Assembly: GCF_004342915.1 (NCBI RefSeq) | Contig: NZ_SLWL01000017.1 | Coordinates: forward strand, 1-64,000 | DNA length: 64,000 nucleotides | DNA from: Camelimonas lactis | GTDB taxonomy: Bacteria; Pseudomonadota; Alphaproteobacteria; Rhizobiales; Beijerinckiaceae | Reading direction: 5' to 3' | Shown here: positions 47,329-56,197 of the stretch, in pieces | Position numbering within the stretch: the first letter of the stretch is position 1 | Layout: every line of letters begins with the position of its first letter | Notes under the pieces: model-generated | What the model was told of the DNA's origin: nothing | Database searches by the model: none | What the model saw: only the letters and a program-made list of their open reading frames with translations | Program-made: the position numbers and the translations under genes

Positions 47329-48456
47329 ATGACGTCTGGACAATTACGCAGGGCAGGGCCTGGCGCGGATGGTCGCCGGACGGGCGTTTTCGCAATGCCG
47401 GGCGCGGGCGTGATCACGACCGGCGACATCGCCCCCGGCAGACGATTATTGCGTTATCTATCAGCGGTATGGCTCGCGTTGGCCGCCGTCTGCCTCACAG
47501 GCCTGGCGCCGTTGGCGGCGGCTGAACTGCGAAAGGTGCGTTTTGGAACCAACTGGCTGGCCCAGGCCGAGCATGGCGGCTTCTATCAGGCGCTGGCCGA
47601 TGGAACCTACGCCCGCCATGGCCTCGACGTCAGCATCATTCCCGGCGGGCCGCAGCACAACAACCGGCTGCTGCTGGCGGCGGGCCGCCTGGATTTTTAT
47701 ATGGGCGGCAACATGTTGCAACCGTTCTCGGCCGTCGCCGAGGGCATTCCGGTCAAGGTGATCGCGGCGATTTTCCAGAGGGATCCCCAGGTGCTGATGT
47801 CGCGGCCGGGGCAGGGGCTGGACAGTTGGGACGACCTGAAAAAAGCGCGCATTTTCGTTGGCCGCGAAGGGCTGGCCTCCTATTTCCAGTGGCTGAAGGC
47901 CGAGCACGGTTTTCGCGAGGAAAACACCCGGCCCTACACCCATAATCTGGCGCCGTTCCTGGCCGATCGCGCCTCTGTCACTGAAGGATACGTCACCTCG
48001 GAGCCGCTGGCGGTGGAAAAGCAGGGCGGTTTCAGGCCGAACGTGTTCCTGCTGGCCGACCATGGCTTCGACACCTACTCCACCACCATCGAGACGCGGG
48101 CCGATACGGTCATGCGCGATCCTGATCTGGCGCAGCGGTTCGTCGACGCCTCGATCCTGGGGTGGCGAAACTATCTGCATGGCGATCCGTCCGCCGCCAA
48201 TGCGCTGATCCTGAAAGACAATCCCGACATGACCCAGGAGCAGATCGATTTTTCCCGGGCGCGGATGAAACAATACGGCCTGGTGGAATCGGGCGACGCC
48301 CTGACGCTGGGCATCGGCGCCATGACCGACGCGCGCATGGAGAGCTTCTTCCGGCGCATGGCGAAGGCGGGCCTGTACAGGCCGGACCTCGACTGGCGCG
48401 CCAGCTACACCCTGCAATTCGTCAACAGGGGCGTCGGGCTTGAAGCAAAACGCTGA
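47329..48456 (+). CDS. NMT1/THI5-like ABC substrate-binding protein
   Basis: 375 residues. After a basic N-region the signal peptide is RYLSAVWLALAAVCLTGLAPLAAAEL. The mature part (KVRFGTNWLAQAEHGGFYQALADGTYARHGLDVSIIPGG) is the THI5/SsuA-like fold of ThiY proteins, which bind hydroxymethylpyrimidine or formylaminopyrimidine. GGGGGAAG precedes ATG 47329. No TPP riboswitch was seen upstream, which weakens the thiamine assignment. It overlaps the next gene by 17 bp. Confidence 0.85.
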   Translation: MTSGQLRRAGPGADGRRTGVFAMPGAGVITTGDIAPGRRLLRYLSAVWLALAAVCLTGLAPLAAAELRKVRFGTNWLAQAEHGGFYQALADGTYARHGLDVSIIPGGPQHNNRLLLAAGRLDFYMGGNMLQPFSAVAEGIPVKVIAAIFQRDPQVLMSRPGQGLDSWDDLKKARIFVGREGLASYFQWLKAEHGFREENTRPYTHNLAPFLADRASVTEGYVTSEPLAVEKQGGFRPNVFLLADHGFDTYSTTIETRADTVMRDPDLAQRFVDASILGWRNYLHGDPSAANALILKDNPDMTQEQIDFSRARMKQYGLVESGDALTLGIGAMTDARMESFFRRMAKAGLYRPDLDWRASYTLQFVNRGVGLEAKR

Positions 48457-49219
48457 AGGGCGCGCGGCGCTGGTGCGGATGCGGGACGTGGCGCTGGCCT
48501 GGGGCAATGGCGTCACGGCGCTGGACGGGCTGACGCTGGACGTGCGGGCGGGCGAATTCCTGGCGATTCTCGGCCCCTCCGGTTGCGGCAAATCGACGGC
48601 GCTGCGGTTGATGGCCGGGCTGCTGGCGCCGACGCGCGGCCAGGTGCGGCGCGATGGTGGCCTCACGGCGGCGGGCCGCGTCGGCTTCGTGTTCCAGGAC
48701 CCGACATTGACGCCGTGGTCGCGCGCCCTCGCCAATGTGCGCCTGCCGCTGGATCTGGCCGGGGTGGCGCGGGCCGAGGCCAATGAGCGGGCGGCGGCGA
48801 TGCTGGCGCTGGTGGGGTTGGCCGGTTTTGAGCGGGCCTGGCCGCACGAGCTTTCCGGCGGCATGCGCATGCGGGTGTCCATCGCCCGGGCGCTCGCCAC
48901 CCACCCGGACCTGCTGTTGATGGACGAGCCGTTCGCGGCGCTGGACGAGTTCACGCGCGCCCGGCTGAATGACGATCTGCTGGCGTTGCGCGACCAGCTC
49001 GGCTTTACCGTCGCCTTCGTGACCCATTCAAGCTGGGAGAGCGTCTATCTGGCCGACCGCATCGTCATCATGAGCGCCCGGCCGGGGCGGGTTCTGGATG
49101 AGATCGGCGTGACGGCGCCGCCGGGCCGGGGCGCGGCGTTCCGGGCCAGCCCCGCCTACGCCAGCCAGTGCGCCGCCGTGCTGGCGCTGGCGGCCGCCGC
49201 CAGCGGGGCCGTCGCATGA
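48440..49219 (+). CDS. ABC transporter ATP-binding protein (SsuB/ThiZ/TauB type)
   Basis: 259 residues. Walker A GPSGCGKST, signature LSGGMRMRVSIARALA and Walker B LLLMDEPFAALDEFTR are those of the nitrate/sulfonate/pyrimidine importer group. The start is a TTG inside the binding-protein gene. It energises the transporter encoded on either side. Confidence 0.9.
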   Translation: MKQNAEGRAALVRMRDVALAWGNGVTALDGLTLDVRAGEFLAILGPSGCGKSTALRLMAGLLAPTRGQVRRDGGLTAAGRVGFVFQDPTLTPWSRALANVRLPLDLAGVARAEANERAAAMLALVGLAGFERAWPHELSGGMRMRVSIARALATHPDLLLMDEPFAALDEFTRARLNDDLLALRDQLGFTVAFVTHSSWESVYLADRIVIMSARPGRVLDEIGVTAPPGRGAAFRASPAYASQCAAVLALAAAASGAVA

Positions 49220-49995
49220 GCGTCCCCGCGTCCCGGGGCGCGCCGCTCCGCCTGCTGACGCCGCTACTCACCGGCTTCGCCGCGCTGGCGCTGTGGGAGC
49301 TGGCGGTGCGCTGGCTGGCAATTCCGCCCTACATCCTGCCAGGCCCGGTTCAGGTGTTGCAGACCTTGTGGAGCGACCAGGCGATCCTGGCGCCGGCGCT
49401 CGGCGTGACCTTGTGGACCACGCTTGAGGCCCTGGCGCTGGCCGTGGTGGGCGGGGTGTTGCTGGCGCTGCTGTTTTCCAGATCGCGATTGCTGTCGGCG
49501 GCGTTGTATCCGTTCGCGGTGGTGTTGCAGGTGACGCCGGTGATCGCCATTGCGCCGCTGCTGCTGGTCTGGCTGGAGCCGGGATCGGCCGTGCTGGTCT
49601 GCGCCTTTCTGGTCGCGTTCTTTCCGGTGCTGTCCAACACCGCCGCCGGGTTGCAGGCGATTGATCCGGGGCTGGATGAACTGTTCCGGCTCTATGGGGC
49701 CAGCCGCTGGCAGCGGCTCGTGCGGCTGGAGGCGCCGACCGCCGCGCCGCATTTTCTCGCCGGCCTGCGCATCGCCGGCGGCCTTGCCCTCATTGGCGCC
49801 ATCGTCGCCGAAATCGCCGCTGGGGCGGCGGGTCAGGGCAGCGGTCTTGCCTGGCGCATCGTCGAGGCCGGCTACCGGCTCAACATTCCGCGCATGTTCG
49901 CGGCGCTGCTGCTGATTTCGGTGAGCGGCGTCCTGATCCACGCCGGCCTGTCGCTGCTGTCCCGCCTGCTTCCCGGGCGGGGGGCGCCGCCGTGA
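49216..49995 (+). CDS. ABC transporter permease (SsuC/ThiX/TauC type)
   Basis: 259 residues, about six membrane helices, with an EAA loop (LFRLYGASRWQRLVRLEAPTAAPHFLAGLRIA). The N-terminus LWELAVRWLAIPPYILPGPVQVLQTLW is typical of this permease family. ATGA joins it to the ATPase gene, completing a three-gene importer. Confidence 0.92.
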   Translation: MSVPASRGAPLRLLTPLLTGFAALALWELAVRWLAIPPYILPGPVQVLQTLWSDQAILAPALGVTLWTTLEALALAVVGGVLLALLFSRSRLLSAALYPFAVVLQVTPVIAIAPLLLVWLEPGSAVLVCAFLVAFFPVLSNTAAGLQAIDPGLDELFRLYGASRWQRLVRLEAPTAAPHFLAGLRIAGGLALIGAIVAEIAAGAAGQGSGLAWRIVEAGYRLNIPRMFAALLLISVSGVLIHAGLSLLSRLLPGRGAPP

Positions 49996-50162
49996 CGAAT
50001 GTGATGGCGCGGGCGCATTTTCCCGCGCCGCCGCCGTTTTCACCGTCCCGTCAGTATGTTCATATTATCCACATGGGCGGTGGGTGACTGGCGGCCTTCC
50101 GCCAACCTTCCGTCGGTTTTTCCGCGCGGACAGGGCGGGGATTCGGGGTTTCTGGAGGCGTC

Positions 50163-50798
50163 ATGGCGGTGAGCAGGACAGCCAAAACAGCCGCCGGCGG
50201 GTCCGCTGGGGCGCCGGCCGGCGGCGTGGCGCGGAAAAAAGCCGGCAAGCGTCGGGCGCCGGCTTCACCGGACGACGCGGCGGCCCCCGCTGCGGACGGC
50301 TCCCATGACGAGGCGCCCGCCGCGGCGCAGGCCATGCACAAGAGCGTCGGCTGGGCGCTGACCGTGCTGGCGCGGTTGCACCGGGTTGAGCTTGGCGAAC
50401 GCCTGTCGGCGCTGGGGCTGTTTCCGGGACAGGAGCAGCTGCTGCAGGCGTTGCACGACCACGAAACCATGACCATGGGCGCGCTGGCGGAACTGATGCG
50501 CGTGCGACCGCCGACAGCTTCCAAGGCGGTGGCGCGGCTTACCGCCCAGGGGCTGGTGCGGCGCGCCGGCGGCGCCGCGGGAGACGGGCGGCTGGTGCGG
50601 GTGCGTCTGACCGCCGAGGGGCAAAGACGCGCCGCCGCGCTGGCGGCGCTGTGGGCTGACGCGGAGCAGCGGCTGCTGGCTGGCTTCGACCAGCGCGAGC
50701 GCAAGAAATTGCGCAAACTCCTGCGGCGGGCGGCGGACAATTTTCAGGAAGCGCGGGAAAATGATGCGCAGGCGGGCGCTCAGCCCCAGGGGCGCTGA
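50163..50798 (+). CDS. MarR-family transcriptional regulator
   Basis: 211 residues. The first 50 are an Ala/Lys-rich disordered tail, unusual for MarR. A winged helix follows: LGLFPGQEQLLQALHDHETMTMGALAELMRVRPPTASKAVARLTAQGLVRRAGGAAGDGRLVRVRLTAEG. It lies 167 bp behind the transporter permease in the same direction and could regulate that operon or itself; targets are unknown. Confidence 0.88.
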   Translation: MAVSRTAKTAAGGSAGAPAGGVARKKAGKRRAPASPDDAAAPAADGSHDEAPAAAQAMHKSVGWALTVLARLHRVELGERLSALGLFPGQEQLLQALHDHETMTMGALAELMRVRPPTASKAVARLTAQGLVRRAGGAAGDGRLVRVRLTAEGQRRAAALAALWADAEQRLLAGFDQRERKKLRKLLRRAADNFQEARENDAQAGAQPQGR

Positions 50799-51075
50799 TT
50801 CGGGGCGCTGATCGGGGGCTGCCTGCGACGCGCACGGCGCCTTCGCCCGGGCATGCCCGGGGGCGTTCCATCAGTGGATCTTGCGGTCGCCCGCCCTTAT
50901 GCCATCCCCGCGGGCGCCCCCAGAGGCGCGACACGGCTCAGCGCCCCGGGCAATCGGGCGTGGAGTGGCGCAGCGTGGCGACGCCGCGCCCGGGCATGGC
51001 CCGGGAAATCAGGAACGCCAACACGACAGGCGTTGCGGCGATCTGAAGCCGGAGCGCCGCAATTCTGGAGATGAC

Positions 51076-52032
51076 ATGTCCCGTCCCGAGGTTTTGCTGG
51101 TCAGCCCAATGATGCCCGCGCCATTGCAGGCGTTGCGGCGGCGTTGTGACGTGCATGATTTGCGCGGGGCCGAGGACCCGGAGGCCCTGCTGGCGGAGGT
51201 CGGGCCGCGCGTGCGCGCCGTCGCAGGTTTCGGCGGCGTCAGCGCCGGGCTCATCGGCCGGCTGCCGGCGCTGGAAATCATCGCCAATATCGGCGTTGGC
51301 TATGACGGCGTCGACGTGGCGGCGGCGGCGGCGCGAAACATTGTCGTCACCAATACGCCGGACGTGCTGACCGACGAGGTGGCGGACCTGACGCTCGGGC
51401 TGTTGATCGCCACGGTGCGCCGCATTCCCCAGGCCGACCGCTTCCTGCGCGACGGCAAATGGTTGCAAGGGGCGTTCCCGCTGTCCGCATCGCTGCGCGG
51501 CAAGACCGTGGGCATTCTTGGCCTTGGCCGCATTGGCGAGGCGATCGCTGCGCGTTGCGCGGCCTTTGGTCTAAACATCGAATGGCACAGCCGGCGCCAG
51601 CGGCCGGACATCGCCTGGCGCTGGCGTGAAAGCCCCGTCGCCCTCGCGCAGGCGTGCGATTTCCTGATCGTGGTGGCGCCGGGCGGCGCGGGCACGCGCA
51701 ACCTGGTGAACGCGGACGTGCTGGCGGCGCTGGGGCCGCAGGGCGTGCTGATCAATGTGGCGCGCGGGTCGGTGGTCGATGAACCGGCGCTGGTCAGCGC
51801 CTTGCAGAACGGGACCATCGCCGCCGCGGGGCTCGACGTGTTCGCCGATGAGCCGCGCGTGCCGGACGCGCTGGTCGCCATGGACAATGTGGTGCTGCTG
51901 CCCCATGTGGGCTCGGCGTCGGTCGACACCCGCAACGCCATGTCGCAGCTGGTGGTGGACAATCTGTTCAGCTGGTTCGACGGCGCCGGACCGCTGACGC
52001 CGGTGCCCGAGACGCCGTGGCGGCGGGCCTGA
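51076..52032 (+). CDS. D-isomer-specific 2-hydroxyacid dehydrogenase (glyoxylate/hydroxypyruvate reductase-like)
   Basis: 318 residues. The NAD(P) loop is GILGLGRIGEAIA with SRR after the next strand, which favours NADPH. The catalytic triad is Arg in VARGSVVDEPAL, Glu in FADEPRVPDAL and His in LLPHVGSAS. ATG 51076 has GGAG five bases upstream. It probably reduces glyoxylate, hydroxypyruvate or a related 2-oxoacid. It stands alone. Confidence 0.9.
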   Translation: MSRPEVLLVSPMMPAPLQALRRRCDVHDLRGAEDPEALLAEVGPRVRAVAGFGGVSAGLIGRLPALEIIANIGVGYDGVDVAAAAARNIVVTNTPDVLTDEVADLTLGLLIATVRRIPQADRFLRDGKWLQGAFPLSASLRGKTVGILGLGRIGEAIAARCAAFGLNIEWHSRRQRPDIAWRWRESPVALAQACDFLIVVAPGGAGTRNLVNADVLAALGPQGVLINVARGSVVDEPALVSALQNGTIAAAGLDVFADEPRVPDALVAMDNVVLLPHVGSASVDTRNAMSQLVVDNLFSWFDGAGPLTPVPETPWRRA

Positions 52033-52091
52033 CAGGCGCAAGGCCGCGCCGCCGGGAGCTTCAGCGTGGCGGCGCCTTGCCGGAAACGGTT

Positions 52092-52349
52092 TTAGCGCCG
52101 GGTGATCGGCTCGATCTTGAGGCCGGCGCGGACAAACTTCACCATGCCCCAGATGGCGATGGCGGCGAAGATGACCATGAAGGCGTATTCGATGGTCGTC
52201 CCGAGGTCGAGCAGGCCGGCAAGGGCCCAGCCGCCGGCGATCGCCGCACCGATGACCTCGACGCCGACCAGCACGGTCAGCGAACCAAGCGTGACCAGAT
52301 TACGCCAGTTGACGCCGCCGGAACCTGCCGTCGCGTTTGAGTTCGCCAC
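52092..52349 (-). CDS. Small membrane protein of unknown function
   Basis: 85 residues with two strongly hydrophobic segments (about 20-45 and 50-70) and charged ends; I recognise no catalytic motif. GTG 52349 has AGGAG seven bases upstream, which decides the start over an upstream ATG at 52400. It converges with the 2-hydroxyacid dehydrogenase gene. Confidence 0.7.
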   Translation of the reverse strand: MANSNATAGSGGVNWRNLVTLGSLTVLVGVEVIGAAIAGGWALAGLLDLGTTIEYAFMVIFAAIAIWGMVKFVRAGLKIEPITRR

Positions 52350-52801
52350 CCGTCGTCTCCTGTTGTTGCGCGCTCGCGCCAGATTCACCTGGCTGACCAC
52401 CTGGCTGATTACCCCATGGGGCAGCCCGATGTCTATATTTGGTCGGCGATGCTGATTGCAATGGAGCTTTGCAATGGCGCTGGCGCGCCTGGCGGTTGCT
52501 GGTCGTGTCGGGTTGTTCGGCGTGTGGGGCTGCTCGTTCTGGCGGGTTGATCCGGCGCCGTGAAGCGGGATAGGGGGCGGGGACCGGATTGCGGCGCATG
52601 CATGGGCGTTGCCCGCTGTCAGGTCTTAAGTCGGAGCGCCCTGGGCCTTATGCTTGTGACGACAGCGCGGCTGCTCCTGTACGATGGGGCAGGGCCGGGG
52701 GTTCCCCGGACCGGGACAGGCTCCGCGAAAACGCATCAGGTCCGGCGGGCGATTTGTCCGCCGCCGATCATCGACGACAAGGCAAGGACCCAGGATCGCC
52801 C
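52350..52801. other. Intergenic region upstream of the amidase
   Basis: About 450 bp without a supported gene between the divergent small membrane protein and amidase genes. TTGCAATGG occurs twice near 52456 and 52475. No clear promoter or RNA element was identified. Confidence 0.55.
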
Positions 52802-53995
52802 ATGCGCGAGGACCCCTACAGAGCTTTCATGCCCTATCCCGACGCTGCGGCGCCGTCCGCGCCGGCTGGCGCGCTTCAGGGGCTTTCCTTCGCGGTGAAG
52901 GACGTGATCGACGTGGCCGGCTACCCCACCGGGTGTGGCAATCCGGTGAAGCTCGCCGCGTCCGGCGTGCGCACGAAAACCGCGCCGGTGGTGCAGGCGC
53001 TGCTCGACGCCGGCGCGCGGTTTGCCGGCAAGACGCAGACGGACGAGTTCGCCTATTCGATTTTGGGGCGCAACATCCATTTCGGCTCGCCGGTCAATCC
53101 GGCTGCGCCCGGGCGAATTTCCGGCGGGTCATCTTCGGGCTCGGCGGTGGCGGTGGCCGCGCGGCAGGTCGATTTCGCGCTTGGCACCGATACGGCCGGA
53201 TCGCTGCGCGCGCCGGCTTCCTATTGCGGCGTGTTCGGCATTCGCCCGACCTGGGGACGGGTGGACAACGCCGGGGTCGAGCCGCTGTCGCCCAGCTATG
53301 ACACGGTGGGCTGGTTCGCCCGCAGCGCCGAAACCCTCGCCGCCGTGGGCGACGTGCTGCTGGGGGATGACCCGACGCCATTGCCCGGCGCGGCGCGCTT
53401 TCTCGTCGACCGGGCCTGCTTCGGCCTCGCCCGCCCTGAAGCGGCGGCGGCGCTGGAGGTGGCGCTGCGGCGGGTGGAGCTGCGCCTTGGCTGCTTCGAT
53501 ATCGCCGCGGCGGCGCCCAATCTCGACAATCTGTGCTGGGCCCTGCGCCACATGCAGTCCTGGGAGGCGTGGGAGGCTCACAAGACGTTCATTGAGCGGC
53601 ACGCCCCGGTGATGAACGCCTCCCTGGCCGAGCGTTTCGCATCCGGCAAGGACGTCACCGAAACGCTGCTGGCCGAGTCGCGGGCGCTGGCGGCGCGCTT
53701 CCGCAACCATCTGGCCGACCTGCTGGGAGAGGGCACGGTGCTGGTGCTGCCGACCATGCCGTCGCCGCCGCCGTTCCTGGCCGAGGCGGAAGCCTCCATG
53801 GAGGATTTCCGCAACCGCACCCTGCGGCTGATGTGCCCGTCCAGCCTGTCTGGCTTCCCCCAGGTGACCATTCCCGTGCACGACGGCGAAACCGGACCGC
53901 TTGGCCTGTCGCTGCTCGGTCCTGCCGGCTCCGACCGCTCGCTGATCCAGCTCGCCGCCCGCGTCGCCGAGGCGGCGCGCGAACGCATCGCCTGA
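52802..53995 (+). CDS. Amidase-signature family hydrolase
   Basis: 397 residues of the amidase signature family. The Ser-cisSer-Lys triad is visible as K33 (FAVKDVIDV), the cis-serine in ISGGSSSGSAVAVA (about 110) and nucleophile S134 (GTDTAGSLRAPAS). ATG 52802 has AGGA seven bases upstream; the longer open frame is non-coding. The short length is closer to plant AMI1-like amidases than to GatA. The substrate is unknown. Confidence 0.88.
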   Translation: MREDPYRAFMPYPDAAAPSAPAGALQGLSFAVKDVIDVAGYPTGCGNPVKLAASGVRTKTAPVVQALLDAGARFAGKTQTDEFAYSILGRNIHFGSPVNPAAPGRISGGSSSGSAVAVAARQVDFALGTDTAGSLRAPASYCGVFGIRPTWGRVDNAGVEPLSPSYDTVGWFARSAETLAAVGDVLLGDDPTPLPGAARFLVDRACFGLARPEAAAALEVALRRVELRLGCFDIAAAAPNLDNLCWALRHMQSWEAWEAHKTFIERHAPVMNASLAERFASGKDVTETLLAESRALAARFRNHLADLLGEGTVLVLPTMPSPPPFLAEAEASMEDFRNRTLRLMCPSSLSGFPQVTIPVHDGETGPLGLSLLGPAGSDRSLIQLAARVAEAARERIA

Positions 53996-54004
53996 GCGCC
54001 AGGA

Positions 54005-54040
54005 CGCGCGGGAGAGGCGCGCGGGAGAGGCGCGCGGCGG
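54005..54040. repeat. 13-bp tandem repeat between convergent genes
   Basis: CGCGCGGGAGAGG at 54005-54017 and 54018-54030, with a partial third copy. It lies just after the amidase stop. Confidence 0.75.
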
Positions 54041-54071
54041 ATTTTCAGCCCAGGGAGAGCAGGAGGCGGCT

Positions 54072-55112
54072 TCAGCCGCCGGCGCCGGCCTGCAGGCCGG
54101 CGAGCAGGGCAAGGCCCGTCACTAGCACGAACGCCGCGGCCAGCAATTCCAGCGCCGCCATCGCCCGGGCGCCGCTCATGCTTCCGCCGCTGGCGAGCCG
54201 GAGCGCCAGCCGTTTGGCGAACACCGCCAGCGCCGCGATGGCGCCGGTGGTGAGCGCCGTGCCCACCGCCATGGCGAAGGTGGCGGCGACGCCTGCTGCG
54301 AGCGCCTGCTGCGACAGGGCGAAGGCCAGCACGATCAGCGCGCCGGAACAGGGCCGCACGCCAGCGGCCAGCACCACGCCGGCCATGGCCCGCAGATCGC
54401 GGGCGCGGTCCACTGCCTCCGGCCCCGGCATGTGGGCGTGGTCGCAGCCGGGCCCGCAACTGGCGTCGGCCGGCTGGGGGTCGCCGAGGGTCGCCAGGGC
54501 GCCGGCCTTGCGCCAGGTCAGGGCCAGCCCGAGCAGCGCCACCAGGGCGAAGCTGACCAGCTCCACCACCGTCACACTGAGTTTCACCAGGGCGGCGGTG
54601 GCGTTGAACACCAGCGACAGCACAAGCGCGAGGGCAACCGCCACCACCGCCTGCAGCATGGCGGCGGCGAAGCTGAGCGCCGCGCCGCGCGCCAGGGTGC
54701 GCTCGTTGGCGACGAGATAACCCGAGATCACCGCCTTGCCGTGCCCCGGCCCGGCGGCATGGAACACCCCATAGGCGAAGCTGACGCCCAGCAGGCCCCA
54801 AAGGCCGGCGCCGCCGCTGGAGAACGCCTGAAGCCCCTGGGTCAGCGCCCGGTAGAACGCCGACTGCATGGCGATAATGACGGCGCCGATACGTCCCCCA
54901 GCGGCCGTTTCCGCCATGCCGCCGGCAAACGGGTTGCGCGGCGGCGGCGGAGCGGCCTGCGAGAACGCCAGCGCCAGCAGGGCGAGGCCGCCGGAGACGA
55001 TGGCCACGGCGACCGCCATGAACAGAAGGCGCCGGACGAGGCGGCCGCCGGACCTGGTTTGCGCCAGCTGGCCGCTGACGGTCGCTAAGCCGGTTCTGAC
55101 CTCAGTCATCAC
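54072..55112 (-). CDS. NicO-family nickel/cobalt exporter-like membrane protein
   Basis: 346 residues, about seven helices. VSFAYGVFHAAGPGHGKAVISGYLVANER carries the HAxGPGHGK motif of the NicO/RcnA family, and a cytoplasmic loop CGPGCDHAHM is rich in metal ligands. ATAGVRPCSGALIVLAFAL-like (here LAAGVRPCSGALIVL) is the second signature. It probably moves Ni, Co or another divalent metal. It follows a DUF1007 gene, its usual partner, 51 bp upstream. Confidence 0.87.
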   Translation of the reverse strand: MMTEVRTGLATVSGQLAQTRSGGRLVRRLLFMAVAVAIVSGGLALLALAFSQAAPPPPRNPFAGGMAETAAGGRIGAVIIAMQSAFYRALTQGLQAFSSGGAGLWGLLGVSFAYGVFHAAGPGHGKAVISGYLVANERTLARGAALSFAAAMLQAVVAVALALVLSLVFNATAALVKLSVTVVELVSFALVALLGLALTWRKAGALATLGDPQPADASCGPGCDHAHMPGPEAVDRARDLRAMAGVVLAAGVRPCSGALIVLAFALSQQALAAGVAATFAMAVGTALTTGAIAALAVFAKRLALRLASGGSMSGARAMAALELLAAAFVLVTGLALLAGLQAGAGG

Positions 55113-55163
55113 CGTCGCTCGTGGGCATATGGGTCATGGGCATATGGTTCACAGGCATGTGGT

Positions 55164-55835
55164 TCACGGGCAGGCCACCACCACCTTGTTGGCGAACTGG
55201 CTGCCATAATCGGAGGCCTGGTTGAGGGCATTGAAGAAATCCTCGGTCAGGTTCCGGGTTTGCGGCGGCGGGGCCCTGGGGCGGGTGATGCTGGTGACGC
55301 AGCCGGCGGGGGCGTGCTCCAGAGTGATGGCGCCATCGCCATCGGCGAGCGAGAACGCCACGAAATAGGTGGGGTCCGAAATGTCGAGCATCAGCGCCTT
55401 GCCAGGAGCCGCCGGCTTTTCGAGCGGCAGCAGGAAGCCGAGCGCGATCTGGCCGTCGACCATATCCATGGCGCCGTCCCTAGGCGGGCTGAATGTGGTT
55501 TTGGCGCCGTTGATCTTCAGGTTGGTGAACCAGCCGAATTCGGTGAGGCCGTCGATGTTCTCCTTCGCCAGTCCGGCCAGCTCCTCGCGCGAAAATTTGC
55601 CGTCGCCGTTCTTGTCCAGACCCTGGACAGCGTAGGCGGAGAACGCCTTGTCGAAGAGCCAGCGGTGGCGAATGGCGGTGACGCGACCCTGCTGGTCGAA
55701 CACCAGCGCGGCCGAGGCCGTGACCCACACATGGGGGTGCGCCAGCGCCGGCAGCGCCTGGAGCGCCAGCGCCACGGCGACCGCCAGGGCGACCCCGGCC
55801 ATGCGTCGGCCAAATCGGAAACTGTTGCCTCTCAT
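55164..55835 (-). CDS. DUF1007 periplasmic protein, partner of the NicO transporter
   Basis: 223 residues with a signal peptide ending LPALAHPHVW; HPHVWV at the mature N-terminus is the DUF1007 hallmark and a likely metal site. An EF-hand-like loop, DKNGDGKFSREEL, lies near residue 90. ATG 55835 gives the best signal peptide; ATG 55868 is an alternative. It probably delivers or senses a metal for the NicO protein encoded next. Confidence 0.85.
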   Translation of the reverse strand: MRGNSFRFGRRMAGVALAVAVALALQALPALAHPHVWVTASAALVFDQQGRVTAIRHRWLFDKAFSAYAVQGLDKNGDGKFSREELAGLAKENIDGLTEFGWFTNLKINGAKTTFSPPRDGAMDMVDGQIALGFLLPLEKPAAPGKALMLDISDPTYFVAFSLADGDGAITLEHAPAGCVTSITRPRAPPPQTRNLTEDFFNALNQASDYGSQFANKVVVACP

Positions 55836-56197
55836 GCGGCTCCCCGGCGCTGGCCTTTTTGCTGTCATGCCAGAACACGAAGACACCACATCTCCACGTC
55901 CTGGATAAGTGTCAGGCGCCGCCCGCGCCTGGCTCGCGCGCGACGGCGCATTGCATCAATGAGATTACTTATCGGCGATTACTTGTCAGCGATTACTTGC
56001 CGGGGCCGGTCGGGGCAAGTACCTCGCCCGGCACGGCGGACGATGTGAGGCAATTCGACAATAGTATGGCGAAAGTCGCCGTTTTGACGTGTTGTGCCGC
56101 TCATGTATTTCTGCAAGGCTCTGTGCTGACAGGATAAAAATGCGTCGCCAAACTTCTGCGAATGACGGCAAGGCGCGATCTGGCTGGAGGAAATCGC
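55836..56197. other. Divergent region between DUF1007 and acyl-CoA synthetase
   Basis: 362 bp without a gene. It contains a 14-bp triple repeat and a weak promoter-like TTGACG (56083-56088) ahead of the synthetase. Confidence 0.6.
55963..56004. promoter_or_regulatory. Three 14-bp direct repeats (candidate operator)
   Basis: GATTACTTATCGGC (55963-55976), GATTACTTGTCAGC (55977-55990) and GATTACTTGCCGGG (55991-56004) stand head to tail between divergent genes. The conserved GATTACTT core in each suggests a protein-binding array rather than chance. Confidence 0.55.
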
